A stretch of DNA of 64,000 nt, from assembly GCA_031404815.1 (NCBI GenBank), contig JANNIH010000043.1:9425-73424 (forward strand), given 5' to 3'. A program made the translations under genes and the position numbers. Source of the stretch: DASYKS01 sp031404815. GTDB lineage: Bacteria; Acidobacteriota; Thermoanaerobaculia; Multivoradales; UBA5704. This document shows positions 1-9,400 of the stretch, piece after piece (the stretch's first letter is position 1; each line of letters opens with the position of its first letter). Under the pieces are notes generated by a model. That model ran no database searches and was not told where the DNA came from. It saw nothing but the letters and a program-made list of their open reading frames with translations.

Positions 1-50
1 CTCTTCCCGTGGGGAACGACATGCTGTCGAGAAAGTACTTTGGGCATCAT
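1..50 (-). CDS. 5' end of an unidentified gene leaving the window
   Basis: Reading leftward, tandem ATG codons at 50-48 and 47-45 follow a good ribosome site (GGAGG, about 8 nt upstream). An open frame begins MMPKVLSRQHVVPHGK and runs off the window edge. It lies 40 nt downstream of the LOG-family gene on the same strand, so the two may be co-transcribed. Only 16 codons are visible and the product cannot be recognised. Confidence 0.45.
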   Translation of the reverse strand, partial: MMPKVLSRQHVVPHGK

Positions 51-90
51 CGCTGTTTCCTCCATCGACCGGCTACCCATACGATCGGGG

Positions 91-660
91 TTATTCTACA
101 CCGCTTCCCTTCGCGCCCAATAGCCGCCCGATCAGACTCTCCGCCTCCCGCTCCACCACCGCCATCGCCCGGTGCTCCGGTCGCACGAAGCCCTCCGCCA
201 CCAGATGGTCGAGGAAGGTGAGGAGGGGATCGAAGAAGCCCTCGAAGTTGAGCAGGCCGATCGGCTTGTGGTGGTAGCCGAGCTGTGCCCAGGTCCAGAT
301 CTCGAACCATTCGTCGAGCGTGCCCAGGCCGCCGGGTAGCGCGGCGAAGCCGTCGGACAGGTCGGCCATCCGGGCCTTACGCTCGTGCATGCTATCGACC
401 AGGTAGAGTTCGGTGAGCCCGCCGTGGGCGACCTCCAGCTCGGCGAGGGAGCGGGGGATCACCCCGATCACCCGTCCGCCGGCCGCCAGAGCCCCGTCCG
501 CCGCTGCGCCCATCAATCCGGTCCGGCCGCCACCGTAGACCAGTTCGATCCCCAGCTCGGCGACGGTCGAGCCGAAGTCGCGCGCTAGGGAGAGGTAGCC
601 GTCGCACACCCTCGGGCTCGAACCGCAGAACAGGCAGATCCTCTTCATTTTCATTTTCAT
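91..660 (-). CDS. LOG-family (TIGR00730) cytokinin riboside 5'-monophosphate phosphoribohydrolase
   Basis: A 189-aa cytosolic enzyme of the LOG / 'lysine decarboxylase-like' Rossmann family. Members cleave the N-glycosidic bond of nucleoside 5'-monophosphates. The hallmark PGGLGTLDEWFE motif (family PGGxGTxxE) is present, as are the N-terminal CxFCGSS strand and the YGGGRTGLMG nucleotide loop; length is typical. Three in-frame ATGs (660, 654, 648) give an MKMKMK start. The first was chosen because GGAG lies 6 nt upstream of it. A TACACT -10 box (690-685) lies about 24 nt upstream. The physiological substrate in bacteria without cytokinins is unsettled. Confidence 0.9.
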   Translation of the reverse strand: MKMKMKRICLFCGSSPRVCDGYLSLARDFGSTVAELGIELVYGGGRTGLMGAAADGALAAGGRVIGVIPRSLAELEVAHGGLTELYLVDSMHERKARMADLSDGFAALPGGLGTLDEWFEIWTWAQLGYHHKPIGLLNFEGFFDPLLTFLDHLVAEGFVRPEHRAMAVVEREAESLIGRLLGAKGSGVE

Positions 661-684
661 CTTCGTCTCCTTCTCCCTCTCTTC

Positions 685-690
685 AGTGTA
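685..690 (-). promoter_or_regulatory. Putative -10 box (TACACT) of the LOG-family gene
   Basis: TACACT on the minus strand, followed by a purine-rich leader (GAGAGGGAGAAGGAGACG) and the ATG 24 nt downstream. No convincing -35 was seen. Confidence 0.35.
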
Positions 691-780
691 CGAAATGGGT
701 CGAACCGCGGCGCCGGTCGGGGTGCCGGCCGCTTGACCGCCCTGACCTCCGGCGCCCGGACCAACCCCATTCCTCCTCGG

Positions 781-789
781 TGCTATGAT
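781..789 (+). promoter_or_regulatory. Extended -10 promoter (TG-C-TATGAT) of the surface-protein gene
   Basis: TGCTATGAT is an extended -10 element that places a transcription start near 796, about 28 nt before the GTG start of the IPTL-anchored protein. It is divergent from the LOG-family gene. Confidence 0.5.
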
Positions 790-823
790 GTTCACTCCTT
801 TGGACTTGCACGAGGAAACCAAC

Positions 824-2653
824 GTGAAACGCACTCCCCGGATAGCGCTCTGGTCCTTCTCCCTTTGCCTGACCCTCGGTCTTTCTGTCGCCCTGCCGGG
901 GATCGCCCAGAGCGACCTCGTTCTCGTGAAATCGACCAATGGCCAGGATGCGAACGTCGCTCCGGGCCCGGTGGTCGTGGTCGGCAGCGCGGTCACATGG
1001 ACGTACGAGGTGACCAATTCCGGGGGGCGCGATCTGGAGAATGTTGCAATCACCGACGACCAGGGCGTAATTGTCACCTGCCCTGCGACCACGCTCGGTG
1101 CGGGTGAATCGATGATCTGCACGGGCAACGGGGTGGCCGTCGTCGGGCAGTACACGAATCTCGGCACGGTGAATGCTACGGGGGTGGGCGGTGGCGGCGC
1201 GGCCTCGGCGTCCGATCCCAGCCACTACTTCGGCCAGGCGTCGGTCGCGGTGTCGATCGAGAAATCGACCAACGGCCAGGATGCCGATCTGCCGCCGGGT
1301 CCCGTGGTGGCGGTCGGCGCGGCGATCAGCTGGACCTACGTCGTCACCAACGTCGGGAGTCAACCACTGATCAACGTTGCGGTGAGCGACGACCAGGGGG
1401 TGGTCGTGACTTGCCCGCAGACCATCCTGGCGGTCGGCGAGTCGATGATCTGCACCGGAGCCGGGGTCGCGCAGGCGGGGCAGTACACCAACGTCGGCAA
1501 CGTCCTCGCCGAGCTGCCGGGCGGGGGGATCGTCGCCGCGAGCGATGCCAGCCACTATTTTGGCCAGTCGCTGATCGCGGACTACGGCGACGCGCCCGAC
1601 CCGACCTTCCCGACCACCATCGGCTCGCTCGGCGCCGTCCATGTCCTCGGCTCGGGGGTCTATCTGGGTGCCTGCGTCGATGCCGACCTCGACGGCCAGC
1701 CGACCGCCGACGCCCTCGGCGATGATCTCGCGGTCGGAACCGCCACCTTCGGCAGCTGCGCCACGGTGGGTGACGACGAGGATGGCGTCACGTTCGGCGG
1801 GCCCATGGTGCAGGGGAGCGGTGTGAGTGTGAACGTGGTGGCCAACGAAGCCTGCACGCTCTCGGCGTGGATCGACTTCAATCGCGATGGCGATTGGAAC
1901 GACCCGGACGACGACCTGTTCGCGGGTGGCTTGGTGCTCAGTGCAGGTGCGAACCTACTGGCGGTCAACGTGCCGCTCGCGGCCTCGGCGGGCACGACCT
2001 TCGCCCGTTTCCGCTGCACCACCGACGGCGAGGTCTCAGCCACCGGCCGCGCGGAGGACGGCGAGGTCGAGGACTATGCGGTCACGATCCAGCTCCGCCC
2101 TGCGGTCGGCGTTACCGCAACCAAGACGGCGGCGCTTGGCGTCGATCAAAACGGCAACGGCCAAGCCGATCCGGGTGACCGGCTCGCCTACACCGTGACG
2201 ATCACCAACGGCGGACCGGCGGCGGCGCTTTCGGTGATCTTTTCCGATACGCCGGACGCCAACACCGCCCTTCTCGTCGGTTCGGTGACCACCACCCTCG
2301 GCACTATTACCACCGGCAACGGTCCAGGTGACATGACGATCGGGGTCGATCTCGGCACGCTCGCTTCGGGTGTCTCGGCGACGATCGGCTTCGTCGTGAT
2401 GATCGATGATCCGCTCCAAAACGGCGTCACCTCGGTCTCGAACCAGGGTCTGTTTATCGGAGCGAACCTGGTCGCGACGCCGACCGACGATCCGGGTGTG
2501 ATTGGGACCCAAGCGACCGTGACGCCGGTCGTCCGCACGAGCGTCACCGAGATCCCGACCCTCGGCGGGTGGGGGCTGCTCGCGCTCGCCCTGCTGGTCG
2601 GCGGCGCCGGATGGTGGAGCGTGCGGCAGGCGCCGCGGGCTGTTCGGAGGTAA
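824..2653 (+). CDS. Secreted DUF11/GEVED repeat protein with IPTL-CTERM anchor
   Basis: A 609-aa surface or secreted protein. The GTG start at 824 has GAGG 8 nt upstream and begins directly with a signal peptide (basic VKRTPR, then a hydrophobic core). Two near-identical ~100-aa repeats (about residues 32-137 and 142-247) each start KSTNGQDA and contain SMICTG and GQYTN. They look like conserved-repeat (DUF11/DUF7507-type) beta domains. A GEVED domain follows (about 252-425, with DYGDAPDP and EVEDYAV), then one more DUF11 domain (about 430-560). The C-terminus is a textbook IPTL-CTERM signal: EIPTLGGWG, a hydrophobic helix and an RR-rich tail. That implies sorting by an exosortase-like system not found in the window. 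Function is probably adhesive or structural. Confidence 0.85.
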   Translation: MKRTPRIALWSFSLCLTLGLSVALPGIAQSDLVLVKSTNGQDANVAPGPVVVVGSAVTWTYEVTNSGGRDLENVAITDDQGVIVTCPATTLGAGESMICTGNGVAVVGQYTNLGTVNATGVGGGGAASASDPSHYFGQASVAVSIEKSTNGQDADLPPGPVVAVGAAISWTYVVTNVGSQPLINVAVSDDQGVVVTCPQTILAVGESMICTGAGVAQAGQYTNVGNVLAELPGGGIVAASDASHYFGQSLIADYGDAPDPTFPTTIGSLGAVHVLGSGVYLGACVDADLDGQPTADALGDDLAVGTATFGSCATVGDDEDGVTFGGPMVQGSGVSVNVVANEACTLSAWIDFNRDGDWNDPDDDLFAGGLVLSAGANLLAVNVPLAASAGTTFARFRCTTDGEVSATGRAEDGEVEDYAVTIQLRPAVGVTATKTAALGVDQNGNGQADPGDRLAYTVTITNGGPAAALSVIFSDTPDANTALLVGSVTTTLGTITTGNGPGDMTIGVDLGTLASGVSATIGFVVMIDDPLQNGVTSVSNQGLFIGANLVATPTDDPGVIGTQATVTPVVRTSVTEIPTLGGWGLLALALLVGGAGWWSVRQAPRAVRR

Positions 2654-2684
2654 GTCCGGGGGGAAGCTCGATGCTTCCGCGCTC

Positions 2685-3338
2685 TCAGCCGTGGATCGCG
2701 GGGGCGGTCCCCAAACCGCGGGCGAGTTCGGCTTCGAATTCGCGCCAGCCCAAGAAGCGGGCGGCGAGAGTGTCGGGATCGACGTTTCGCCCGGCCAGTC
2801 GGTAGAACAGCTCCCAGTGGCGGCGCTCGGCGGGGCCGAGGTCGGCGAGCAGGCGTGCGACGTCAGGGTCTTCGACCACTTCGGCGAGGCGGGTGAAGCG
2901 CTCGCAGCTGCGCGCCTCGACCAAGGCGCCGAACAAGAGGCGATCGACTTTCGTCCAGGGTTCGCGACCGAGCACGATCCGCTCGCGCAGGCTCTGTGCC
3001 CACCGGTTCTTTCGCCGCCCGGAAAGCGGCCAGCCGCGCCGGGCGAGGATCGCGATCACCCGTCGGAAGTGCTGGACCTCCTCGGCCGCGAGCGCCGCGG
3101 CGTGTTCGACCAGCTCGGCGTCTTCTGGGTAGTAACCGGCGAGCGAGAGCGCGTACATCGCGACCTGCTGCTCGCAGACCGCGTGATCGGCGAGCAGCTC
3201 GGGCAGGTTGGCCGCCGCGATCTCCGCCCAGGAGCGCGGCGTCTCGTGCAGCAAGGGGAGCGCGGCAAAGACCTCGTCGAAGCCCTCCGGCTCTTTGAGT
3301 TCGCGTCGTGGGTCGCGGGCTTCGTCAGGATGTGGCAT
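2685..3338 (-). CDS. miaE: MiaE-like tRNA-(ms2io6A)-hydroxylase
   Basis: A 217-aa ferritin-like di-iron protein. Visible ligand candidates are a Glu in the HAVCEQQ helix, EExxH in AAEEVQHF, a Glu in EARSCERF and ExxH in AERRHWELF, in the MiaE order. MiaE hydroxylates the isopentenyl group of ms2i6A37 in tRNA. The ATG at 3338 (MPHPDEARD) was preferred over an upstream in-frame GTG/ATG because a TACAAT -10 box ends 9 nt before it, so the mRNA may be leaderless. The gene is divergent from the ATP-grasp-like gene, whose promoter has the same design. Confidence 0.8.
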   Translation of the reverse strand: MPHPDEARDPRRELKEPEGFDEVFAALPLLHETPRSWAEIAAANLPELLADHAVCEQQVAMYALSLAGYYPEDAELVEHAAALAAEEVQHFRRVIAILARRGWPLSGRRKNRWAQSLRERIVLGREPWTKVDRLLFGALVEARSCERFTRLAEVVEDPDVARLLADLGPAERRHWELFYRLAGRNVDPDTLAARFLGWREFEAELARGLGTAPAIHG

Positions 3339-3347
3339 CAGGGCTGG

Positions 3348-3353
3348 ATTGTA
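3348..3353 (-). promoter_or_regulatory. -10 box TACAAT, leaderless-type, for miaE-like gene
   Basis: TACAAT on the minus strand ends 9 nt before the ATG at 3338. There is no Shine-Dalgarno in the gap. Confidence 0.5.
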
Positions 3354-3427
3354 CCGCCGGTGCCGCCGCGAAACCGGTCCGGCCGAAGGACCGGTTCCCG
3401 AACGGTGCACGGCGAGGCGCCCTACGT

Positions 3428-3433
3428 TACAAT
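3428..3433 (+). promoter_or_regulatory. -10 box TACAAT, leaderless-type, for ATP-grasp-like gene
   Basis: TACAAT ends 9 nt before the ATG at 3443, and the gap (cccgcgcca) has no ribosome site. It mirrors the divergent promoter at 3353-3348. Confidence 0.5.
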
Positions 3434-3442
3434 CCCGCGCCA

Positions 3443-4639
3443 ATGATCCCCGAACTAAGGCGTGCCTACAACGCGCGGTTTACCGCAGAGAGCTACGCCC
3501 GGATCGGCGCCGCGCTCGACGGTGCCGCCGGTCACCACATCCCGTTTCGCATCTGCGAGACCCCGCTCTTCCTGTCGGAAGAGACCGCGCGCGAACTCGC
3601 CCGCGCGAGCCGCGAAATCCTGGCCCAGGTGACCACCCAGGAATACATCGCCGCGTCGGCCCGTGCGGTGCCCGAAGGGTCGTCGGTGCCCGGCTTTGCC
3701 GGCCCTCCCGTTTTCCTGCAATTCGATTTCGCGCTGGTCCGCGCCGAGGACGGGTCGATCGCACCGCGTCTGATCGAGCTGCAGGGCTTCCCCTCGCTCT
3801 ACGGTTTCCAGTCGCTGCTCTCCCGGGTCTACCACCAAGAGCTCGCCATTCCGGACGGCTGGGTGCCTTATTTCGGCGGCCTCGACGAGGCGGGCTACGC
3901 CGCGCTGCTCCGCCGCGTGCTGGTGGGCGATGGCGATCCGGCCGAGACGGTGCTCTTGGAGATCGAGCCGCAGAATCAGAAGACCCAGGTCGATTTCGTC
4001 TGGACCGAGAAGCTCACCGGCGTGCCGACGGTCGACCTGGCCGACGTGGTCGTCCGCGGCGACCGCGCCTTCTACCGAGATGCGCGGCAGGGCGGGCGGG
4101 AGACGCCGATTCGCCGGATCTACAACCGGGTGATCTTCGACGAGGCCGAGCGGCTCGGGCTTGAGCTGCCGCCCGTGTTTCGCCAACCGCTCGACGTTGA
4201 GTGGGTCGGCCACCCCGATTGGTTCTTCCGGATCAGCAAATTCTCGCTGCCGTTCATCAACAGCGTCTACTCGCCCCACTGCGGCTTCGTCTCCGACTTC
4301 GCCGAACCGCCGGCCGACCTCGAAAACTATGTGCTCAAGCCGCTGCGCTCGTTCGCGGGGCTCGGGGTCGAGCTCCACGTCACGCGCGAGCGCCTCGCCC
4401 AGCTCGACCGCCCGGGGGACTACATCCTCCAGCGCAAGGTTGAGTACGCGGGAATTGTCGAGACCCCCGACATCCCGGCGCGCTGCGAGGTGCGGATGAT
4501 GTACCTCTGGCTCCCCGAAGGGCCGCGCCTGGTCAACAACCTGGTCCGCATGACCAAAGGCGCGATGGTCGGCGTCGATTTCAACAGGGACAAGACCTGG
4601 GTCGGCGCCAGCATCGCGCTTCACCCGCCGGTGGAGTGA
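3443..4639 (+). CDS. ATP-grasp-like protein of unknown substrate
   Basis: A 398-aa soluble protein. The C-terminal half shows an ATP-grasp signature: a nucleotide-binding lysine strand VLKPLRSFAGLGV, an acidic EVRMMYLW strand and a final Asn/Asp-containing metal loop in the MVGVDFNRDKTWVGAS region. The N-terminal half (LIELQGFPSLYGFQ) resembles the substrate lobe of glutathionylspermidine-synthase-like enzymes. The ligase reaction cannot be assigned. The start at 3443 is fixed by the TACAAT box 9 nt upstream. It is followed after 6 nt by a convergent esterase gene. Confidence 0.6.
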   Translation: MIPELRRAYNARFTAESYARIGAALDGAAGHHIPFRICETPLFLSEETARELARASREILAQVTTQEYIAASARAVPEGSSVPGFAGPPVFLQFDFALVRAEDGSIAPRLIELQGFPSLYGFQSLLSRVYHQELAIPDGWVPYFGGLDEAGYAALLRRVLVGDGDPAETVLLEIEPQNQKTQVDFVWTEKLTGVPTVDLADVVVRGDRAFYRDARQGGRETPIRRIYNRVIFDEAERLGLELPPVFRQPLDVEWVGHPDWFFRISKFSLPFINSVYSPHCGFVSDFAEPPADLENYVLKPLRSFAGLGVELHVTRERLAQLDRPGDYILQRKVEYAGIVETPDIPARCEVRMMYLWLPEGPRLVNNLVRMTKGAMVGVDFNRDKTWVGASIALHPPVE

Positions 4640-4645
4640 CGCGCG

Positions 4646-5545
4646 CTACCGATAGAGAAACCGCAGCGCCGCCGGAAACCGCCGTCGCCAGCTTTGCTCG
4701 CTGTGGAGCCCTTTGGGGTCGGTGCGGAAGCGGAGGTGGAGGTCGCCGTAGCCGCGGGCGGCCAAGTGGCCGGCGAGCCGGGCGACGAGCGGTAGGAGGG
4801 TGCCGCGACCCTCGCGCATGCCGGAGTCGAGGTAGATGCGCGAGTAGGGTGGGCGGGGCTGGTCGTTGATCCAATCGAGAATCTCGCCGTCGCCGATCCA
4901 GAACGACGGCGACATGACCAACGCGCCGCCCAGCTCTTCAGGGCGCCGAAAATGGGCGTAGGTGGCGGCGAGCCCACCCATCGATGACCCGCCGACCGCC
5001 GAACCGGCGGGTCCTTCGATCAGCGGCAGCCGCTTTGCGAGCGCCGGCTTGAGCGTTCCGAACAGCCAATCGAGAAGCGTATCGAGCCGGCCTGGATACC
5101 CTTGCACCGGGAACGGCGACAGCTCGCGAATGCGTTCCGCTCCGCCGTGATCGATGCCCACCAACACCGGCGCGAGCTTGCCCGCGCGGGCAAGCCGTTC
5201 GGCCGCCTCGTGGGCGTACCAGCCGCCGGCATACGACGGCTCGTCGTCGAAGACATTTTGGCCGTCGAACAGGAAAAGGGTGAAACGGGGCACCGCCGGG
5301 TCGAAGTCGGCCGGCACATAGAGCCGCACCCGCCGCGGCACGAGCCCGGGCGCGGCGAACGGACCGAGCACCTGGATCGTGCCGGGGGTCAGCTCCGGCC
5401 AGTGGTCCGCGCCGGGAGCGGAGGGGAACTCCGGTTCCCGTTCGGCGAGCGGTGCTGCGGCCAGCCCCGGCTTGCGGTCGGTCCCTGCCCCGGCTTCTTC
5501 GGTGCGGATCAGCTCTTCTAGCGTTGCCTCTTCGAGCTCGTGCAA
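4646..5545 (-). CDS. Putative esterase, alpha/beta hydrolase (PF00756-type)
   Basis: A 299-aa hydrolase of the enterochelin-esterase/antigen-85 family. The nucleophile elbow is GGSSMGG. A catalytic Asp fits IYLDSGM, and the His fits KGLHSEQSW near the C-terminus. A FLFDGQNVFDD strand typical of the family is present. No signal peptide was seen, so it is probably cytoplasmic. The only usable start is TTG at 5545, preceded by AGAGGCGG as a ribosome site; a TAGACT box lies at 607-602 of the 5.6 kb region. The natural ester substrate is not predictable. Confidence 0.75.
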   Translation of the reverse strand: MHELEEATLEELIRTEEAGAGTDRKPGLAAAPLAEREPEFPSAPGADHWPELTPGTIQVLGPFAAPGLVPRRVRLYVPADFDPAVPRFTLFLFDGQNVFDDEPSYAGGWYAHEAAERLARAGKLAPVLVGIDHGGAERIRELSPFPVQGYPGRLDTLLDWLFGTLKPALAKRLPLIEGPAGSAVGGSSMGGLAATYAHFRRPEELGGALVMSPSFWIGDGEILDWINDQPRPPYSRIYLDSGMREGRGTLLPLVARLAGHLAARGYGDLHLRFRTDPKGLHSEQSWRRRFPAALRFLYR

Positions 5546-5649
5546 ACGGATCCGCCTCTCGCGATTTGGGTAGTCCTGCGCCTTCGGTTCCCTGGCCTTC
5601 GAGTCTAGCAGGGCGATGTTGTCCGCTTGAGCCCCGCGGCCGAAATCTG

Positions 5650-5655
5650 TACCCT
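5650..5655 (+). promoter_or_regulatory. Putative -10 box TACCCT, leaderless-type, for methyltransferase
   Basis: TACCCT ends 9 nt before the ATG at 5665, with no ribosome site in between. The spacing matches that of the boxes at 3348-3353 and 3428-3433. Confidence 0.35.
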
Positions 5656-5664
5656 CGGGACCTC

Positions 5665-6399
5665 ATGCCCGCCTCTCCACTCCGTCGCGCTTCGAACGCT
5701 CTGCGCCGCGTAGCCGCAGGGTTGCCCGCGCGCGGCGTCGTGTCGCCCGAGGTGGCGGACGATCTGTTCCAGGCGCACCTGGCGCTCTATCTGTTCGCTG
5801 CGCGCTACGCGGTCGGCCGCCGGGTGCTCGATCTCGGTTGCGGCACCGGCTACGGCGCGGCACGGTTGGTGGCGTCCGGTGCGGCCTCGGTCGTCGGCCT
5901 CGACGTGGACCAACAGCTGATTCGCTATGCGCGCAAGCGGTTCGCCGGTCCGTCGGTGCGGTTCGTGGTGGCGCGGGCCGAGGCGCTCGGCGGCGATCTC
6001 GGCCTGTTCGATACAGTGGTCGCGGCCAACCTGCTCGCGCACCTGGACCAGCCCGCGCTCGCGATCGATCAGGCGTCGCGCCATCTTCAGCCAGAGGGAA
6101 CGTTGATCGCATCGGTGCCACCGATCGCCGACGATCGCGCGATGGAGGCGCACCGGGCGGCGGGGGGGCACCGGTCGAGCCTCTATCTCTGGGATTGGGA
6201 GACGCAGCTCAAACGACGCTTTCACGACCTCGCGCTGTTCCGCCTCGCGCCGCCCTCGGGAGCTGCGATCGACTTGGCCGATTCGTCGCCGTCTCGGCTG
6301 TCCGCCGCCGATTTTCGCGCCGAAGAGATCGCTCTGGCCCGTTCGCGCGAGGCCGGGAGCCTGGCCGCCATCTTCGTGGCCTCCCGGCCTCGGTTGTAG
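5665..6399 (+). CDS. Class I SAM-dependent methyltransferase
   Basis: A 244-aa protein with the Rossmann SAM-binding motif I VLDLGCGTGYGAARL (about residues 57-71), acidic motif II VVGLDVD, and a motif IV region around FDTVVAANLLAHL. It resembles methyltransferase type 11 enzymes. The substrate is unknown. It is divergent from the esterase gene. The start at 5665 was chosen over upstream in-frame codons because it is the first Met before the domain and lies 9 nt behind a TACCCT box. Confidence 0.75.
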   Translation: MPASPLRRASNALRRVAAGLPARGVVSPEVADDLFQAHLALYLFAARYAVGRRVLDLGCGTGYGAARLVASGAASVVGLDVDQQLIRYARKRFAGPSVRFVVARAEALGGDLGLFDTVVAANLLAHLDQPALAIDQASRHLQPEGTLIASVPPIADDRAMEAHRAAGGHRSSLYLWDWETQLKRRFHDLALFRLAPPSGAAIDLADSSPSRLSAADFRAEEIALARSREAGSLAAIFVASRPRL

Positions 6400-6452
6400 C
6401 GGTCGATTTCGGTCCGAGCCCGACCAACACGGGCGCACACGTAGGTGCGCCC

Positions 6453-9400
6453 CTACGGACGGTCGGCGCCCGCCGAACCCGCCGCGCGCGCCGAAACCTC
6501 CTTTCCGAACTGTTCCCCCACCGCTCCGCGCAGCTCGCGCCATAGGCCGAGCGCGCGCTCGAGCCGGGTGCGCATCTGCGCCAGGATCTCGCGCTGGGGG
6601 CTGGTGGGCGGGGAGTCGGCCCCTTCTAGATCCCCTAAGAGCCCGGAGAGGATCGCTCCGACCGCCGACAGGTCGGTCTCGCCGCCGCCGCCGGTCAGTT
6701 GGGCGAGCCCGTCGCGCGTCACCTTCGCGCGCTCGGCCAGGCGTTTGGCGGCTTTGCGTTCTCCGCTCGCGAGCGGGGCGAGCTTGGCGTCGAAGGTGTT
6801 GATCTGGGCGATCGCCTCGACGGTTTGGGCCAGGGTCGCCCCCACCTCGCGCGAGAAGGCGAAGCCGGCCGCCAGGTCCTCTGCGGTAGCCGGGCTGCGC
6901 GGGTCTTTTTGCACGATCAGTGGCTGCTCCAAGGTTGTGCCGTCGGCGCCCAAGCGGATGCGGTAGCTGCCGGGGAGCACGAGCATTCCCTGGGGCAGCG
7001 TCGGCGTGTCGCGCCCGGGGATCGCGGCGATCGAGAAATCGTAGTCGGTGGCCTTCGGCTGCGGATGGCGGAGGTCCCACCAGAACCGGTTGTGCCCTAC
7101 GTTCGCGGTGGGCACGGCGGGGGGCAGCAGCCAGCGGTCGGCGAAATACTGCCGCGCCTCGGGCCGCTCGGGCGCCTCCGCGCTCGAAAACCTGCGCACG
7201 AGGGCGCCTGCGGCGTCGAGGATCTCGATCGTCACCGGACCGCTCGGGGCGCTTGGCAGCAGGTAGTCGATCGGCACGCCGGCCGGCGGATTCGGGGTGG
7301 TCGGAAACTCGGGCGGCAGGGGGGTGTCGCGGTTCTCGCTCGCGGCGAGCCGGATCGCGGTGCCGGGTTTGGCGAGTGCCGCGGCACGCGAGGATGAAAA
7401 CTCTGCGCGCAGCGGCGTGACGTCGTCGAGCACCCAGAGTGCCCGCCCTTGGGTTGCGATCACCAGGTCACGCCCCTTGACCAGCAGATCGTTCACCCCG
7501 GTGCGCGGCAGGTTCAGCTGGAGCGGCGCCCAATGCGCGCCGTCGTCGAACGAGACGAAGACGCCGATCCGGGTGCCGGCATAGAGCAGACCGGGGCGCT
7601 CCGGATCCGCGCGCACCACGTTCACCCACGCTCCGGCGGGGAGGTCCGCGTCGGCGCGCCGCCAGGTGGCGCCGAAATCGTGGGTGACGTAGACGCGCGG
7701 GTCGCGGTCGTTCAGGCGGTGGCGGTCGATCGCCACATAGGCCGAGCCCGCTTGCGCTCCGGCGTCGATCTGCGCCACCGAGCTCCAGTCGGGGAGGTCT
7801 TTCGGTGTCACGTTGGCCCAGGTAAGGCCGCCGTCTTTCGTCAGCTGGATGCGACCGTTGTCGGTGCCGACCCAAATCAACCCGGAGGCCACGCGCGACG
7901 GGGCGATCGAGAAGATCACGCCGTAGCCGCAGGCGGTCGCCCGCTCCACCGGCGGATCGATCCGGCCCGGTTCGGCGCACCCGGGTGCGTTCGGCACCGC
8001 GCCGGTGAGGTCAGGGCTGATCGTTTGCCAAGACTGCCCCCGGTCGAGCGAGCGATGAAGCGCTTGCGTCCCTTGATACAGCGCATGGGGCGACCGCGGA
8101 TCGATCGCGATCGGCGTGATCCAGGTGGTCCGGTTCGGCACCGAGGGGGGCCGTTGGCCGTAGGACGAGATCGGCCAGGGGGAGACGTTGGCGACCCGGC
8201 CGGTGCGCGCGTCCCAGCGGCTCAGCTTACCGCCTAGGCCGCTGCCGTAGACCAGGTTCGGATCGGTCGGGTCGGGCAGGTCGCCGTCGCGCTCGTCGCC
8301 GCCCACCGGGTGCCAATCGCGGAAGGTGAGTTGGCCGTAGTCGCTCCGGCTGGCGACCGAGACGGTGCCGCAGTCCTGCTGGCCGCTGTACACCCGGTAG
8401 GGGAACTGGTCGTCCACCCCCAAGCGGTAGAACTGCCCCGTCGGCTGGTTGTACCAGGGGCTCCAGGTGGTGCCGCCGTTGACCGACACGGTGGTCCCCT
8501 GGTCGCTCGCGAGGATCATCCGTTCGGGGCGCTCGGGGTTCAGCCAGAAAAAGTGGTAGTCGTCGCCGCCGGGCGAGCCTTTGATGTAGCGGAACGTTTT
8601 GCCGCCATCGGTCGACTTGCGGAACGACTGGCCGGTGAAATAGACCACGTCCGGGTCGCGCGGGTCGGTGAAGATACGACCGAAATAGTTGCTCGAAAGC
8701 GACCGGTTCGCCTGCGCGAGAGCCCAGGTCGAACCGCCATCGTTGGAGCGGTAGAGCCCGGCTGCTTTGGGCGCGTCGATCGCGGCGTAGACCCGCTTGC
8801 CGCCGGTCTTTGGGGCTACCGCGAGACCGATCTTGCCGAGCGGGCCTTCCGGCAGGCCGGTGCGCGGCGCGGCACTCCAGTTTTTGCCTCCATCGGTCGA
8901 GCGCCAAATCCCGCTGCCCGGGCCGATCTGCGGCACGTGGTACCCCTGCCAGGGAAACATCCGGGTCTGCCAGAACGCAGCGTAGACGACATCCGGAGTT
9001 TCTCGGTCCACGGCGAGATCGACCGCGCCGGTCGATTCGTCGGCGAACGCGACCCGGGTCCAGCTCGCCCCGCCATCCGTGGTGCGATAGACCCCGCGCT
9101 CGGGCGAAGGCCCGAACAGGTGGCCGAGGGCGGCCACGAGCACCACGTTGGGATCGCGCGGATCGACCCAGATCCGGCCGATGTGGCGGCTGTCGGCAAG
9201 GCCCATCGCGCTCCAGGTGGCTCCCTCGTCCGTGCTCTTCCAAACGCCGTTCCCGTCCATCACGTCGTAGCGGGTCTGGGTCTGTCCGCTCCCCACCCAG
9301 ATCGTCCGCCCCCCCTTGGGCGCGGAAGCGATCGCGAGGCCGCCGACCGACGAGAACGGCGCCTGATCGGAGAGCGGGCGCCAGGTCACCCCGGAGTCGT

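Noticed and set aside
683..1642. Long minus-strand open frame opposite the surface-protein gene
   Set aside because: Arg/Asp/His-rich composition typical of antisense frames in GC-rich genes, with no domain. The plus-strand frame has a signal peptide, repeats and an IPTL-CTERM end.
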